A stretch of 64,000 bases of DNA from contig NC_092859.1 of NCBI RefSeq assembly GCF_032062135.1, positions 67,748,627 to 67,812,626 on the forward strand, read 5' to 3'. A program made the translations under genes and the position numbers. Positions 49,286-62,800 of the stretch are shown piece by piece. This DNA comes from Pyxicephalus adspersus. Its lineage: Eukaryota; Chordata; Amphibia; Anura; Pyxicephalidae. The notes below the pieces were generated by a model that worked only from the letters and a program-made list of their open reading frames with translations, was not told where the DNA came from and made no database searches. Position 1 is the stretch's first letter; the number at the start of each line of letters is the position of its first letter.

Positions 49286-52200
49286 AGTAAGCAACATTGT
49301 CAGCTGCTGTAGTTTCATGAAAAATTTTGTTCAAATTTTTATTAATTTATAATAATACTCAGTATGTAAGTGTAAGTGTGTACATAGTGACAAAATCTTA
49401 AGATCTCTTGCACATATTGGTAAAAAAATGGCCTGGTGGTAAAAAATGTTAGTCCGTTCTCCCACTACTAAAAGAAAAAAATTAGTAAAAATGAATATGC
49501 TAAGTTAATTAAGTTTAAGGTAATTTTGTACATTGTGCATTATTATTATTAGTATACATATTATTCTACTTTTTTTTGTTTCGTTATTTTGTTTAAATAA
49601 AAACAATGTTTTGTTAGCTTATATGATATCATTTCATATAGGACTGTTGTACCTAATTGGGTATATCATGATTAGGTAGGTAAATGGTAAGATTTTAAAA
49701 ATTATTTTTGGCATTCCAATTTTGTGGTAGTTGGATCCCAGAAAATGCCATGCTAACAATATAATGCCCCCTGGCGTACCTTCATTTCAGAAGGGTGCGC
49801 TGTACTGCTAGAAGATGGAAGTCCTATAGAACTACACTGTGCCCAATTTATGAAATACTAATGCCCTTGGTATGTCTGTAAAGCCTACTCTACCAATCCA
49901 CCTGGAGTTTGTGTTGGTGCCATGTGAATAATGCCTGTCTGAGAACATAAATGGGTGACAGGAGGGTACCAGGCTCCTTCTGGTGTGTGTGTGGATGATG
50001 GGCTTTTTCATGGGGGTGCAATGGCAGATCTGGTATATACTGTTGGGGTGTCTGCTATGCAGCTGCAGAAACATTTTGCTGTATGCAGTCTTAAAAAGTG
50101 GAAGTGTTTATTATGCAAAGGGATATTTTTACACCTCAACAAGATCCTGTCCAGTTATAATAACAAAAACTACTGTCAGGTGCCAGTTTTAGTCTAAAAT
50201 GGTAGCTAATACAGAACAAAATACTGCATCAAAACATTTATGTATACCAAATGTCTAAATTAGTTGATATGCTTGAGTATGTTCATTTCAATATGTTAAT
50301 TTTATTAGTAGCACCTGAGAGAAAAAAAGGAAATTAAGGCACCCTGCCAAACAAACAATATTGTTACTTGGCCTGCTGCCTGCTTTGTGAAGAAGCTTCA
50401 ACGTCTGGCATATTCTCATACACCCCCATTGCACTCCGTAGGTACTTCTGCAGGCCCCTTGGTCCCTGCTGTGTCCTGCAGGGATAGGTCAGGAGAGGTA
50501 ACCACAGAGTGCAGAGATGGTGGCGAAATTTGCTGTTTCCAACATTGTTGAATATTGAACAGGCATCAACCTGTCACTTAACTTTGACTTTATTACCTAA
50601 CAAGCCACTGACCTGCATCAGGATGGTAGTACAAGCTTTATCAGACTTGACTTTCGCTTCATACCAGGTCAGTGACTCATTTGGTAGTGTAGCCAAAACC
50701 TGGATCAAACTATGCCTTTAGAAACAAGTCAGTTATAACCACTAGGTATCTGGAAAAGATTTGCTTTAATAACAAATTGTATGCAGTAACATAACTCATA
50801 TCTCAGGGGCACACACTCAGGGACTTCCACTGCTACATTTCTTACTCATGAGCATCAAGATAAAATAATGTCTTTAAAATTATCATTCAGCTGTAAAATA
50901 TCACTCTAGTGCACTTAGGTGAAGCAGGCTGGCCTCTTTCCAGCAACTAAAGTGTTGCTGTCTTTCTGATAAGCGTGACTCCCATATGATGCCATTATTG
51001 GCACTGTAGCTGTCTGCTTTCTGCACAGGAATGTCTGGCAGCCTCTAGGGGGTAGAGGTGAGTCTCAGGGAAGAAAATCTCCCCCTCTAAAAAAGCTCCA
51101 TGGTGTTTAACTTAACCTCAAATATTTATCTCTAATAATAAAAGGAATCCTAAACATGACCGGTGTATTGTTTTTCTTTGGTTTCAGTTAATCATTTCCT
51201 CCAGCGAATGTTAGTTTTTTTTAGAACATATTTTTGTAGCCATTATATCACCGCATATCCTGCCAGAGCGAACAGGGCTTCAAACAGTGCTCAGGGATTT
51301 AGATAAGCTAAAGAATGAAAACTCTGCATGTCAGTATTGTTGTAATATATTCATTGGGTAGAAGAAAAATGTCCTTATATAGAACACATGGAAAAATTGG
51401 TTATATTCCATTGCTTTTTTACTTGATCTGTCTATCCACTCATCTATATTTTATGTACTCTTAAGAACTGCTATATGAAAACTGGACACACCTGACTAAG
51501 TAAGATAGATGTCTTCTCAAGTGATCAAAGTGAGGGCTTCGTATTGTGGAAGATTTTTATGGCAGCCTTCATTTTACAGAGCCATTACACACTCAGTTAA
51601 ACAGCTATTGAAAACAGAGGTTTCCAGAAATAAACACCACTAATGTATATGACTTAAACAAGGTAAAATTTGATGGCAAAAGCACATTGGGGTCCTAATA
51701 GTTAAGCACTTTAGCCTTTTAGTCCTGGTAAAGATCCCACCAGGGATGTAGGTTGTATGTTCTAGTGTAAAATACCCTTTTTCTTCGAAATTACAATCCT
51801 AATTCTAAGTCACTGGGCCAAGTAGTTTTATAAGTATGTAAAAGATCTGCCTTCATTGGCTGCCTGTTTCAGGGTTTGATTCAGAAAATATTGTAAACTA
51901 GAAAACATCATACAGCAAGCACTTTTAGAAGGAAATCGGCAGTAGAAGCCCACATGGGATGGGGAGTCCCGGTGCTGGAGGGCATTTGGGCTAGTACTCA
52001 TATGCAGTGGTAATGACAGAAAGGGGGTCTATAAATAATGAATAATAATAATTGTTACTTTTTAATAGGCCTGATATTTTTGTATCCCCAGTGAGAGGAA
52101 TTTTGGGTTTCTTTCACCAGGGCAGAAAATTTAAAACCGCGAGAAAACTCAGATGGCTCTCCCCAAAGGCCCTAGGCAGGGTGCATTTAACTCAATATAG

Positions 52201-52310
52201 ACGCATCCCTGCATACAAAGAATAATCAGACTTTGGAGACGTATGTTTAATGATTTGGAGATGCTAAAGAAATTAATCAAGGCTGATCTTTTCACAATAT
52301 AAATAGAGAA
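49286..52310. other. Intergenic sequence without a recognised gene
   Basis: The first ~300 bp (TTTTTATTAATTTATAATAA) may be a retroelement tail. The rest shows no recognisable coding or repeat signal. Confidence 0.4.
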
Positions 52311-52560
52311 AAGTTCAGGGTCACACGTGGATACCGGTGCTGCCTGTCCGTTTCCAGTAGGAGGTGAGAGTACAAGAATTTTTGACAGTTGATGTTTCTG
52401 AATGTCTTTAATAGATGAGATGTATCAATGGAACTGGATGCAAGTCTCAAAAATCCTGAGGAAGCAGATTCTGCCACATGCGTCAAAACTGAGACTGGAT
52501 TTTTTTTTGTATATTAGCAAGAATGAATGTTTAAATAAATGAATTTTATTCAACTTTGAA
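52311..52560 (+). mobile_element. Penelope-like relic (approximate limits)
   Basis: Contains the third hammerhead-like block of the window (52443-52496). It is followed by an A/T-rich end (AAATAAATGAATTTTATTCA) of the kind that closes such elements. No protein-coding part is present. Confidence 0.45.
52443..52496 (+). ncRNA. Hammerhead-like fold, decayed
   Basis: AGTCTCA (52443-52449) pairs perfectly with TGAGACT (52490-52496) as outer stem I. CTGAGGA (52456-52462) is followed by A and a stem II GCAG-ATT-CTGC. The second core strand reads CACA instead of GAAA, then ATGCGTC. Core loss predicts no self-cleavage. Confidence 0.45.
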
Positions 52561-53564
52561 GGAGTCATGATCTGATGGAATGGTGCCATTAAAGTCCATT
52601 TGGATAAATATAAATATTATAGTAAGAAATTGGATGTGGCAGAATGTGTCACAATTGTCCCTGGTAGATGAATAAATGCAAGAAAATCCTAGAAAAGTCC
52701 AAGATGGACGTTATGTTGGACCACGGTTTTTTTACGGTGAAATCAGCAGAGATTTGTTGCAGGGAAGCTCTATCTATCCCTGCTGGTTGTTTAAGATTTC
52801 TGTTCTGGGTTTAGTTTTTTCTGGAATCTGCAAGAGCAGTGTAGATTCTCAACTCCCGGTTCCACATTTTCCTGAGGCCCACAAGCCTATATAGCACACT
52901 TGGTGCTAAACAGCAGGGGCTGTGAATGTGTGAGCCAGTTCTACCTGTGAAAAGTGAAGTGCTGGTTTGGAAACCAACTTCAGTCATCTGTGTTTTGCTA
53001 GCCAGGAGGCCATTCTTTTATTTTAAAGACTTTTGTGTTACCGACACCACCTCTTCGAAGGAAGATCGTTATGTTTGTTCACGTATTTTCACTCAATAAA
53101 AATGGGCAGGAGTCCTAAAGAGATGCTGATGCCTGGCGTTGCCTTACTACCAGCCTGTTTTTTGGTGCTAATGCTCACATGTTTATGGTGCTAAGTAAAA
53201 TAAAAAATGTCATATCAGATACAGCTCTACATTTTCTTCTATATTCTCTGGATATAATTCCTGTCATCTAGGACAAACTAAACCTAAACCCATCTTCAGA
53301 CAAAAATCATTCAAGTATTCTTGTATGTAATGTAAATTGCTTCCAATTTTTTATCTAAACCTGCCATCACTTGAAGAGCAGTGATACACTGCTGCAGTCC
53401 AGGCTATTGGTCTTGTTGAAGCCCCGTGTTAGGATGTCTCCATGCTGCAACTAGAGACTTTATGAACTTGTGGGAACCCTGTCAATTAACCTAATGGTAT
53501 TTACACACATTCTGGATCAAGAAAAACAGACTCAGTGGACTCAAAGAAAACAGATCTGTCTGCC
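52561..53564. other. Intergenic sequence without a recognised gene
   Basis: No recognisable feature. Confidence 0.45.
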
Positions 53565-54410
53565 AAATTTCTAGACATCCTTCCTTCCGACCGCTCCTCT
53601 TCTTCAGCATCTCTTAGTTATTTTCACTGGCTTCCATTTCACCTTAGATTCAAATTCAAGCTCCGGTGCTTTGCCTTCAAATCCCTCCACAGTTCTTGTC
53701 CCACTTACCCATCTGACCTGGTAAAAAAAATACTCCCCCAGCCGCCCTCTCTGCTCCTCCGATGACCTACAACTGACTTCCTCACTCATAACCTCATCAC
53801 TCACACGGCTCCAAGACTTTTCTAGAGCTTCCCCAATTCTCTGGAATGGTCTTCCTCATCCTATTCAGCTTGCTTCTACTTTCTGCTCATTTAAAAGAGC
53901 ACTCAAAACCCATTTTCCTAAACTTGCCTATCCATCTTCTTCTGTCTTTTGAAACCGTCACTACTTCTCACCACTACATATCTCCCCTCCTATTGGGTCT
54001 GATTTATGAAAGCTCTCCCAGGCTAGAGAAAATACACTTTCAGAAGTGAAGCTGGGTGATACAGAAAACATGAAATGGATTTTTGAAAATCATTTGCTAT
54101 TTGCTAGCAAATGTTTTGAATCATGGACCAGATCCATTCCAGGTTTGCTGGATCACCCAGCTTCACTAGTGAAAGTGTATCCTCTCAAGCCTTGGAGAGA
54201 TTTAATAAATCAGGGCCTTTGTGTGGTAGTTCCCCCACCTCCTAGGTTGTAAGCTCTTCTGGGCAGGGTCCTCTCCTCTTGTATTTTTATACTCTTGTAT
54301 CTCCTCTGTCATTTGCAACCCCATTTAATGTACAGCGCTGCGTAACATGTTGGTGCTATATAAATCCTGTTTATTATTATTAATATTAATAAGAATAATA
54401 ATAATAGTGC
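53565..54410 (+). mobile_element. 5'-truncated L2-type LINE, split by a MITE
   Basis: Reads as the L2 reverse transcriptase C-terminal region: FHWLPFHLRFKFKLRCFAFK then PTYPSDLVKKILPQPP, followed in shifted frames by THTAPRLF and SFPNSLEW. The 3' UTR has TTGTAAGCTCTTCTGGGCAG and ends TACAGCGCTGCGTAACATGT plus an ATT-rich microsatellite. The MITE at 53995-54217 sits between coding end and UTR. Confidence 0.82.
53995..54217. mobile_element. Palindromic MITE nested in the L2 fragment
   Basis: Inverted ends GGGTCTGATTTATGAAAGCT and, from the right, GGCCCTGATTTATTAAATCT. The arms continue inward with AAGTGTAT and GAAGCTGGGTGAT, and a central ATTTGCTAGCAAAT palindrome, so nearly all 223 bp could fold into one hairpin. 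Flanks ATT/TTT are too short and impure to assign a superfamily. Confidence 0.78.
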
Positions 54411-57400
54411 TATATTGTGAAAAGAACGGTAGAAAGTTGCTGTGTGTAACAAGACAGTTCTACCAGACATATGAATAAGACCCAGTTACATATTTCTTGT
54501 CCTAAACTGAACTACATTGTTGCAATATTTTACACAAGAGGCTCTTGACATGACAATTTTGGTAAAACAGGTGCTGAATGAATTTTGGTTTCTGACTCAG
54601 CACTCCCTTTCTACAGTTTCAGTGAATTGTCACAGCTGGTGTCTTATTTAGTAGAAACCAAACCCCTACTTATCTAACCACAAAGTCATCATTGGATTGT
54701 ACATAAAGTATTATAATTTTAATGCCCTGTTTATTATTGCCTGATGTACATAAATATGTTCTGCTTGGCAGAAATGTTGCAAGGACTTAATCAATAATAA
54801 AAATGTCTTTACAACTGTGCACAGGCAGTAAACTGTATTTACACTTCACAACATTCAGTTTTTCCTCTTTTTATAGTCACTTGGTATTAAACAGCAGTGT
54901 ACACTCTCCATCCTGTTTCTTTCCTTTTTTCCCTTCAACAAATTACGTTTACTTATTGTTCACTGTAATAGTGTATTTCCTGCTTTTTAATCTTGTTAGT
55001 TTAATTCATGCTTCATATCCTGCGAGATCACGACAAGAGCAATCATTTTCCACTAGTTTATAACCCATTGTGGCCAGATGGCCCCTTTATACAACAAACA
55101 CTGTGATATGATCCAGACTGAAGACACAAAAAGTGGTTAACAGACCCAGACAGAGGATATTTCTATGAACGTATGATTACATTACATGATGTCATATTCA
55201 TCAGTATGATCTTATTTTGTGTGTATGTTTAATGGAGTTGTACATCCAGAATAATAATCTCTTTGGATTCAGTATAAATGGTTGGCAAAATGTAATTTAA
55301 AGGACATGTGGAAAAGTCTGGGGCTGAGTCTTTAAAGTAGATGTTTTCCAGCCATAGATTGAACAGAAGCATTGGGGTGGAGTATTTCTATCATGCTGCA
55401 GCTGCTTCTGCCTGAATCTTAGAGGTGGCCTATAGACAGCCATTGGTATGACATTTTGTCCAGAACGTTAGTATCTACAGTGAACACATACTGGAAGAAC
55501 TTACTCTTTTTATAAAACAAGACAAATATTTGCTTTGCCTGGCATAGTGACTAGTAAAAAATATTCCCAAAGAGCACATACTAGTTTGCTATCATATAGA
55601 TGGCAGCACCCTGCATTGAACAGGAAACTGTCAAACAGTGGAAGTGGCTTTAATAACCTAATCAGGAAGTAGTATAATAATTCATAAGCTGTTATCCTAC
55701 ACGAGGGTCATAAACATAGTCTGCAATGAAATATTAGGTGGTGTCTTAGGCTAGATAATATGTACTATGTATAGATACAGAACTCATTTCTTTTTGGGTT
55801 ACTTGGTTTGAGTGAATCAATTTTTTTTTTAATAAAGTAGCAGAGTTTAAACTGGGTGGATTTTTTTTACCTGTGTATCATTGTACCTGTGTATCATTGT
55901 AAAATTTTTGCCCCCAAGATGTTAGTGGAAAGTATAGGGAATTCCTTTTACATTCAATTGTGCATAAAAAAGGTATCCCCATTGAAAGAATGTGGATTTC
56001 CTCATCCAAACATTTTCATGTTTCAGAACCTTCCAAAAATGAAAACAGAAATACCAGAACCCCTTTTAATTTGCCAAACAAGTTGGGCAGACCCAGGAGT
56101 TTAAACACTATACGGGCAAAATGTTATTGGCACCTTACATTATGTCTGTACAAGCCTGTTAAACATTTCAGTTTGACCCCTCTCCCCCCTATATTCTATA
56201 AGTTTGGAATGGAGTTGATTACCTCCCCCTTCCAACAATGCAGGTATACGTTTTTGAGGTAGGTGCATTTGTGAAGTCAGGTACTAATGCTGGGTTAAGA
56301 AGACCTGGTGCACAAAGGTGTCAGCAGGTGTTCAAATCAGACCTCTCAATATGAACTTCTCCACAAATTCTTCAACCATTTCATTTTGGACCTGCCTTTG
56401 TGTGGCCCTGGTAAACTCTCAATTCTTTCTCAGACACCAATCCCCCCATCTCAGTGCTCTTTACTTAGAGAAAAGCCACTAGTCAGCCCTAGGACGTAAT
56501 AAAGGACAAACAATGCTGAGTAAAACATAGGAATAGTGCTTTAAGGACTGATTTACCTGTTCCTAAACACTCCAGCTCAGTCATCAAGTGACAACTTGAG
56601 AAACCACACTTTAAAGCTGCAACCTTCGTTCTTTCATAGTCACTATGTATGGGTGCATGCACGTATGACCTCCAGCGATGCTGTATGGCCTGTTGAGTCT
56701 ATACACTGATCTGAGGACCTGCTCCCATGTGAATCTACCCTGTCCTGTCCTTTGATACCTGATTGGCCAACCCTTCTATAAAATTGCATCCGAACATGAA
56801 TGCTATATTTGTGATAAATAGTTTAACTGCTGGGGGCACAGCCAGTGAAGAACCGGGGGAAAATGAGAACAGCCCCTGCTGATGCTACCAAAACCTCTGG
56901 TCAAGTCAAATGGCCAGATACATGGCTTCATCCAAGGGGACAGCAAGGGGAAAGTTGACCAAGGCATCCTTTTCAGAAAGCTTAAAAGCCTAAAGTAGCT
57001 CTGCAATGTGGGCTTGTTCCACTGACTGACTACAAACAAAACTGTCAGAAACTTGGCCCCAACGATGACAAAGATGTCTGAGCCATTAATTTAACCCATT
57101 GTTTGAAAGAAAAAGTCTCCACAGAAAAAAAAGTCAGGGTGTTCAGGGCAAAGGCTTTATGTGGATCCCCAAGCTAGAGGAATACACCAATACCCAACCC
57201 TAGACCCTATATTCATCCAAGGAGTAAGACAGAAGTAAAAATTACAATCATCTTTACACTTTCCATTTTGTTACTTTTGGTTCCACTGGGGAGCTGTTGA
57301 TTTTAGTGCTTTTACTGCAGTGGCAATGACATGACATAAACCAGCTCAATAAGATTCTCCATGGCAGAGATGACTGAGACCCATATAATGTCTGAGTTTA

Positions 57401-59002
57401 CCACCATTGCTGCACTAGACAACAATTCCCCAATCTAGTTATAAATCTATTGTCTTTACCTGTAAACAAATCTCTGCTCTTTCTGCAGCATAATTATTTT
57501 TTTGGAAATCCCCAGCCTAACCCTAATAATTACAAGTATTGTATTGCAGTTGAAATACAACAGTTACAACAGTATCGGTTCACTTCTGCAAATCTGTAAC
57601 TAGTTTATTAACTATTATGTGTGTGGACCTCATGACACTTGTAGAATTCACCCAGAATTCACCCTGTGGACATCGGAACCTCACCATACACCATATGTGA
57701 CAAAACAACATATCTTATGTGACAAAACAACACAAGGCATTAAACATTTCAGTAAGGGATTTAAAGGTTGCAGCAATAGAAGAAAATTCAATATTTATAT
57801 TCTCTTTACATTTTTTATTACGTTTTGTTTAGATTTGTAGTTCACATCTCCAAAGTCTACATCGCTCCTATATGACATATGTATTCATTTTATATATAGT
57901 TTTCTCATAACAAGGATATATTCTTCACAAATATTAATCCGACAAGTTGTGGCAGCTTGCTTGCTACAATAAAACAAAGCAGCCTCTTCTATGTTCTATG
58001 CATCACATTATTTTAAGTACTTTATTTCATAAACTGTGATATTCTGAATATCCCCACCCAGTGCCTCATAAATGTGTTGTATTTAACAAACACTATTAAT
58101 TACCCAAATTACCTTCAGATGATTGCTAGCAATTATACTTGTGCAAGCAAAACAGTGCTTTATTCAAAAATAAAATAATGGGCATTCACTGCTTATTAAA
58201 TATTACTGTCAGAAATAAATATATATATATTTATATAAATTATTACAAACAGCACATGTTACCAGGAGTGAGTTAATCTCTTTTAAGCACAAACTCAGCA
58301 CAAGCCTTTTTTTGGATAAAGATGGTTGATAAAGGGTTAGAGTTTCTGTTGAGTTTTTAAAGCTGTCTATAAACATTTATCCTAATTTTCCTTTTTCTTT
58401 GGTATTGGAGGGTCATAATTCTCACGAATTAATAAAAATGCCAATTTTTAGTACAAATTCTAGCACACATTCATTGTTCTGTGCTTTTCAACTGAGGACA
58501 ACTGATTTCTTCTGACTTGGTGGTGGAGAGAAAATTGTTTAATTTTTTCTTAAGATTTGTGTTCCTTTTGTTCATCACATCTTGTAAACTACCTACCATA
58601 GAGTTTGCAAGGGGTTCAGAAAGAGATTGTGATAACTGTGACCCAATCAGGCAGATCTCACTTGACTGTTTCTCAAAGGAAGCCTTGTATTCACCTCTTT
58701 ATTTTTAATTGATTTATTCATTCATCAATTTATTCTTCAAGATTATAATGATACTAATATAAACTTTCAAATAGCTTTTTAAAATCTAACTTCTATAGGG
58801 AGTCCTTTGGTTTAATCAACTTACCACAAATAAACCAATGTAGGGACAGATTTCGTCAAAATATTTTAAGGTGGCCCATCATGATAAGTTAGACTCATTT
58901 AGGTCAAGATCTACACTATTTTACAGTAACCTAACTTACTTAACTCCAGTCCTTGTTTTTCTACTGCTGGAATTATGTTTGTACTAGTCCTGTATTAAAA
59001 CC
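54411..59002. other. Intergenic sequence without a recognised gene
   Basis: Small direct duplications: TACCTGTGTATCATTG twice (55868-55899) and ATGTGACAAAACAACA twice (57695-57735). The AT-rich stretch 58070-58270 with TTAATTACC looks like a possible conserved enhancer but cannot be judged alone. No gene was recognised. Confidence 0.4.
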
Positions 59003-59810
59003 TACCGTGTTTCCCCGATGATAAGGCATCCCCATCAAATAAACCACCCCCCGATTTTTGCCCAAAACAATAAAATAAAGCCCCCCCGCAAATAAGACAC
59101 CCACCGATACCTGCGCCTGCCCGAATCTCCCATTCGGGTGGTACGGTGGGTAACTGTGTGCCTCTGTGTGACTCCTCAGTGCTGGCTGCAGTGCAGAGCG
59201 AAACTGAAAGTGACTTCAAAGGCACGCACCCGCGACTCCGCGCCAGGAAGGACAAGCAAGCCGCTGATCCCTGCCCTAACGGAGTCTGCTACCCGGCCGT
59301 AGAAGCCAAAAAAAGTGAGTCAGTGAACAGAAGGGGACAATGAATGGCACAGAGTGATCAGAAGGGGACAATGAATGGCACAGAGTNNNNNNNNNNNNNN
59401 NNNNNNNNNNNNNNNNNNNNNNNNNNNNNNNNNNNNNNNNNNNNNNNNNNNNNNNNNNNNNNNNNNNNNNNNNNNNNNNNNNNNNNNNNNNNNNNAATGG
59501 CACAGAGTGATCAGAAGGGGATAATCAATGGCACATGAGTGATCAGAAGGGGACAATGAATGGCACAGAGTGATCAGAAGGGGACAATGAATGGCACATG
59601 AGTGATCAGAAGGGGACAATGAATGGCACAGAGTGATCAGAAGGGGACAATGAATGGCACATGAGTGATCATGAGTGATTTTTAACAATAAATGTGTACT
59701 GTAGTCTTCTTCATGAAAAAATAAGACATCCCCCTGAAAATAAGATCTAGGGCATATTTTGGCATTTCAAAAAATTTAAGACAGTGCCTTATCATCGGGG
59801 AAACAGGGTA
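59003..59810. mobile_element. TA-flanked MITE with internal VNTR (contains assembly gap)
   Basis: TA at 59003-59004 and 59809-59810 bounds inverted ends CCGTGTTTCCCCGATGATAA and, from the right, CCCTGTTTCCCCGATGATAA, extended by AAGGCA. TA flanks suggest Tc1/mariner mobilisation. The run of N (59387-59495) lies in the tandem array it carries, so the length is uncertain. Confidence 0.8.
59318..59675. repeat. 31-33 bp minisatellite inside the MITE
   Basis: Head-to-tail copies of GATCAGAAGGGGACAATGAA + TGGCACAGAGT, with a variant ending TGGCACATGAGT that alternates with it. At least eight sequenced copies are visible, plus the unsequenced gap at 59387-59495. Confidence 0.9.
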
Positions 59811-62800
59811 TGTGTATGTGTGATCTACTGTATGCCAGTTTGGTTGTATGTGGTACATGCAATATATGTGTTAATACAGCAATATCCTGCCATGTCAAAG
59901 AGTATAGGAGGTTGTTGGATGTCTGGGGAATGGGGAATAAGGGTATTACTACTTATCCCAATTCACATAGACAAAACAGCCATTTAACCATTGCAGTGTA
60001 AGGGTGGTGGAAGGGAACACTACAAAAGTATACCGCAAGAAGCCACACTGTTGCCCTATCAGAACAACCTGACATTTGGATAGAGTTGGACAATGGAAGC
60101 TACTGCAAATATGCACTTTTTACTAGTCAACAGAAGTTATATATGATTGACCTGTGCCTAACGCCTACAGGAGATAAAATGTTGTCATATAGCACAAAGA
60201 TATTGGTGAATAAAACCTTCTATCCATTTTGGTAGTAGTAGGGTTAAGCAAAGCCCAGCTCTGAATCTAGGGTACATTGATTTCATGCAGTGGTGGATTG
60301 GCCAATGGCCAATCTCTCACCGAGTTATGTTGTTGTTCCATGAAGGTCAGTGGATAGTACTGCTCCAGTTAGACCGAAGACTGTAAATTGCTAAAGTTAT
60401 CTGCTATCGAGAAAATAGCTTTACACTTTTTATATGACTTTTAAACCTAAGATCACCTTAGATCAAGATATCAAAGATCAAATATCTGTTCTGACTTGAC
60501 ACAAATGCATATAATCAAGCAACATGTTCATAATGACAATTGGGCCTATACAGAAAGTACAGCCCACCCTTTTCTTCTGTTAGTGATCTACTCTGGATTT
60601 CATTTTAGCTACCCGTTTATCTGTTATACTTCAAAGTACTGTAATTTTTCACCAAACAATACATATGTGGGAGAAAGCAACAAGTTTGTATGTTTTTTTT
60701 GGGGGGGGATACTTCTCCTCAGAATATGGATAACCGGGAAACAGAAGGGGATGGTTTGGTGCAGAAGGGGTTGGTCTGATTGTAAAAGGGAAGTATTCAG
60801 AAAGTAGATCTTATGGATATCTAGGATTTGTTAGACTAAAGTGTGAAGAATTTAACTGCGGTGGGGTGGCCAACATATGCAGGTGTGCACAGAAACATGA
60901 CATACTTACCTCTAGGTGTGCTATGTGCTAGTGATGTAAGGTCCCTAACCCTTCTCTACCTTCAATCCATTCAGCTCTCAATATCTTTAAATTCTTACTG
61001 TGTCTTCCTGCTGGAGGGTCCCACCTTCTATATTTGTCCTGGTGGCAATTATCACCTACACAGAACACTTTTAGAAATCCAAAATATTTCAGATCAGCAG
61101 AAGTCTAAAATTAAAAAAAAACTTTTGGCTTGTAAATACACTTTTGATTTTGAGCCATTGATCTGTTGCAATAATTTGCTGCACAGATTGAGTTGCTAAA
61201 AGTACCCATATTATATAAAAATACCAGGCTTGTTTAGAAATGACACAGACTATCACCATTTCTGTACACTTTAAATGTTCTCATTAACTGGCTGTATTAG
61301 TTCCAAGAACTGTTATTTTACTGACTGAGAAACCTCAATCTCAGTACTTGTGTGCATCCCAAACAGGAATGCAATTATCACAATTACTGTAACCACAAGG
61401 ATGGTGTCAGTGACTACAGAAAGATTTTTGCTGAAAGTGGTTTCATCAGAGCTTGTTTTGTAGGAGGAATCTTGCTAAATCCAAGTTTTGTTTTACACCA
61501 TATCATATAAAATAATTGTGCCAAATATTTTTCATATGTCAAGATTACAGGAATTTGTATATCTAAGCAAAAAGAGAAAAACCACAAGATTCAGCTGGGG
61601 CAGAATGTCAGTAACTTAATAAAGACTTATACTGGGACTATGCTGGTAAAATTAGATTCATCCCCGGATTAGGGAGGTCTGAGGTTGTAGACAGGCACCT
61701 TATTTATATATTTTATGTAAGTATATGTATTGCATTTTATTAAATGCAACCTGCAATATGAAACACCTAATGAATGTAGGTAATGACATAGACATTACAC
61801 CTACAATATCTAGGGATGTGAATATAAGAATAGGGATGAGAATAGGACTGTGTGATTACAGATGGGTTGCATGTCTATCTAAGTATATATCTATTCTGTA
61901 TATATATTTTTTTATATTTTGGGAGCTTAAGAGATAACATTCGAATTTTAAAATAAACCTGGAATGACATTTGAAGGCAGCCGAAACCATTTTATTGTAC
62001 CACAGCCCATGTTTCAGGTCAGAAAATGCGAGTCTATTACATATTCTATTGGACAGAGTTTTCATGGGGTAAAATCTTCACATCTATCCTTCATTGCAGT
62101 TTTACTGCTTTTACGAGAGTGCATCACCAGCTACGATGATATAGTTTGAGGGTTACCGTCATCTACTATCACGCAAATGTTATTTTAAGTGATATAAAAA
62201 TGAGAAATGTTTGTAAAGGGATTACCCATGCTAGCATGAACATCTCACACATATCACACAGTAATTGTTAATGTGCTAAAACTATTTGGCTGCAAACCCA
62301 TTGCTTCTTCCACTGACCCAGCCCTGAAATAAATATGCTAGGAGTAGTGCTGTCCCCTGGTGGCGCATTGTAGATACTGCAAGAGCCGCTCAATACAAGA
62401 ACAATATAGAGGTCAGCATTAGCTTTCAGCTTCCAGACAGCTTTTTAAACAAAACCTCACCAGTCTATCTGTGGTCTGTAATACATCACTATGGGAACAG
62501 AGCTGTTCTCCAGGAAAATGAAACATTCATTAGAATTCTAAACACCTTGTCCAGCTCCAGTATTTCCCCCATGTAAAAATGACAAATGTTTTGTATGATA
62601 CTACTGACTGTGTGGCATTAGTATGTCAGTATTCTCATAAAATACCATAACATTCTAATACAATCATTGGTAATATTTATCTAACAACTTGCTGGGCGAA
62701 GAAATATTTTTAGCTTTTTGTTTAATGGAAACTGATAGAATAAAGGACATTGCTATGTGACCTCTATACACAAATGCTATTTCTATGGCTGGCATGTTTA

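Noticed and set aside
58070..58270. AT-rich stretch with homeodomain-like TTAATTACC, a possible conserved enhancer
   Set aside because: Conservation cannot be judged from one sequence, and such motifs are common by chance in AT-rich DNA.
59318..59675. Regular repeats that resemble a CRISPR array at first sight
   Set aside because: There are no unique spacers; units are contiguous and this is vertebrate DNA. It is a minisatellite.
60843..61199. 118-codon frame starting MKNLTAVGWP
   Set aside because: No motif, splice context or conserved-looking pattern; length is within chance for this much sequence.
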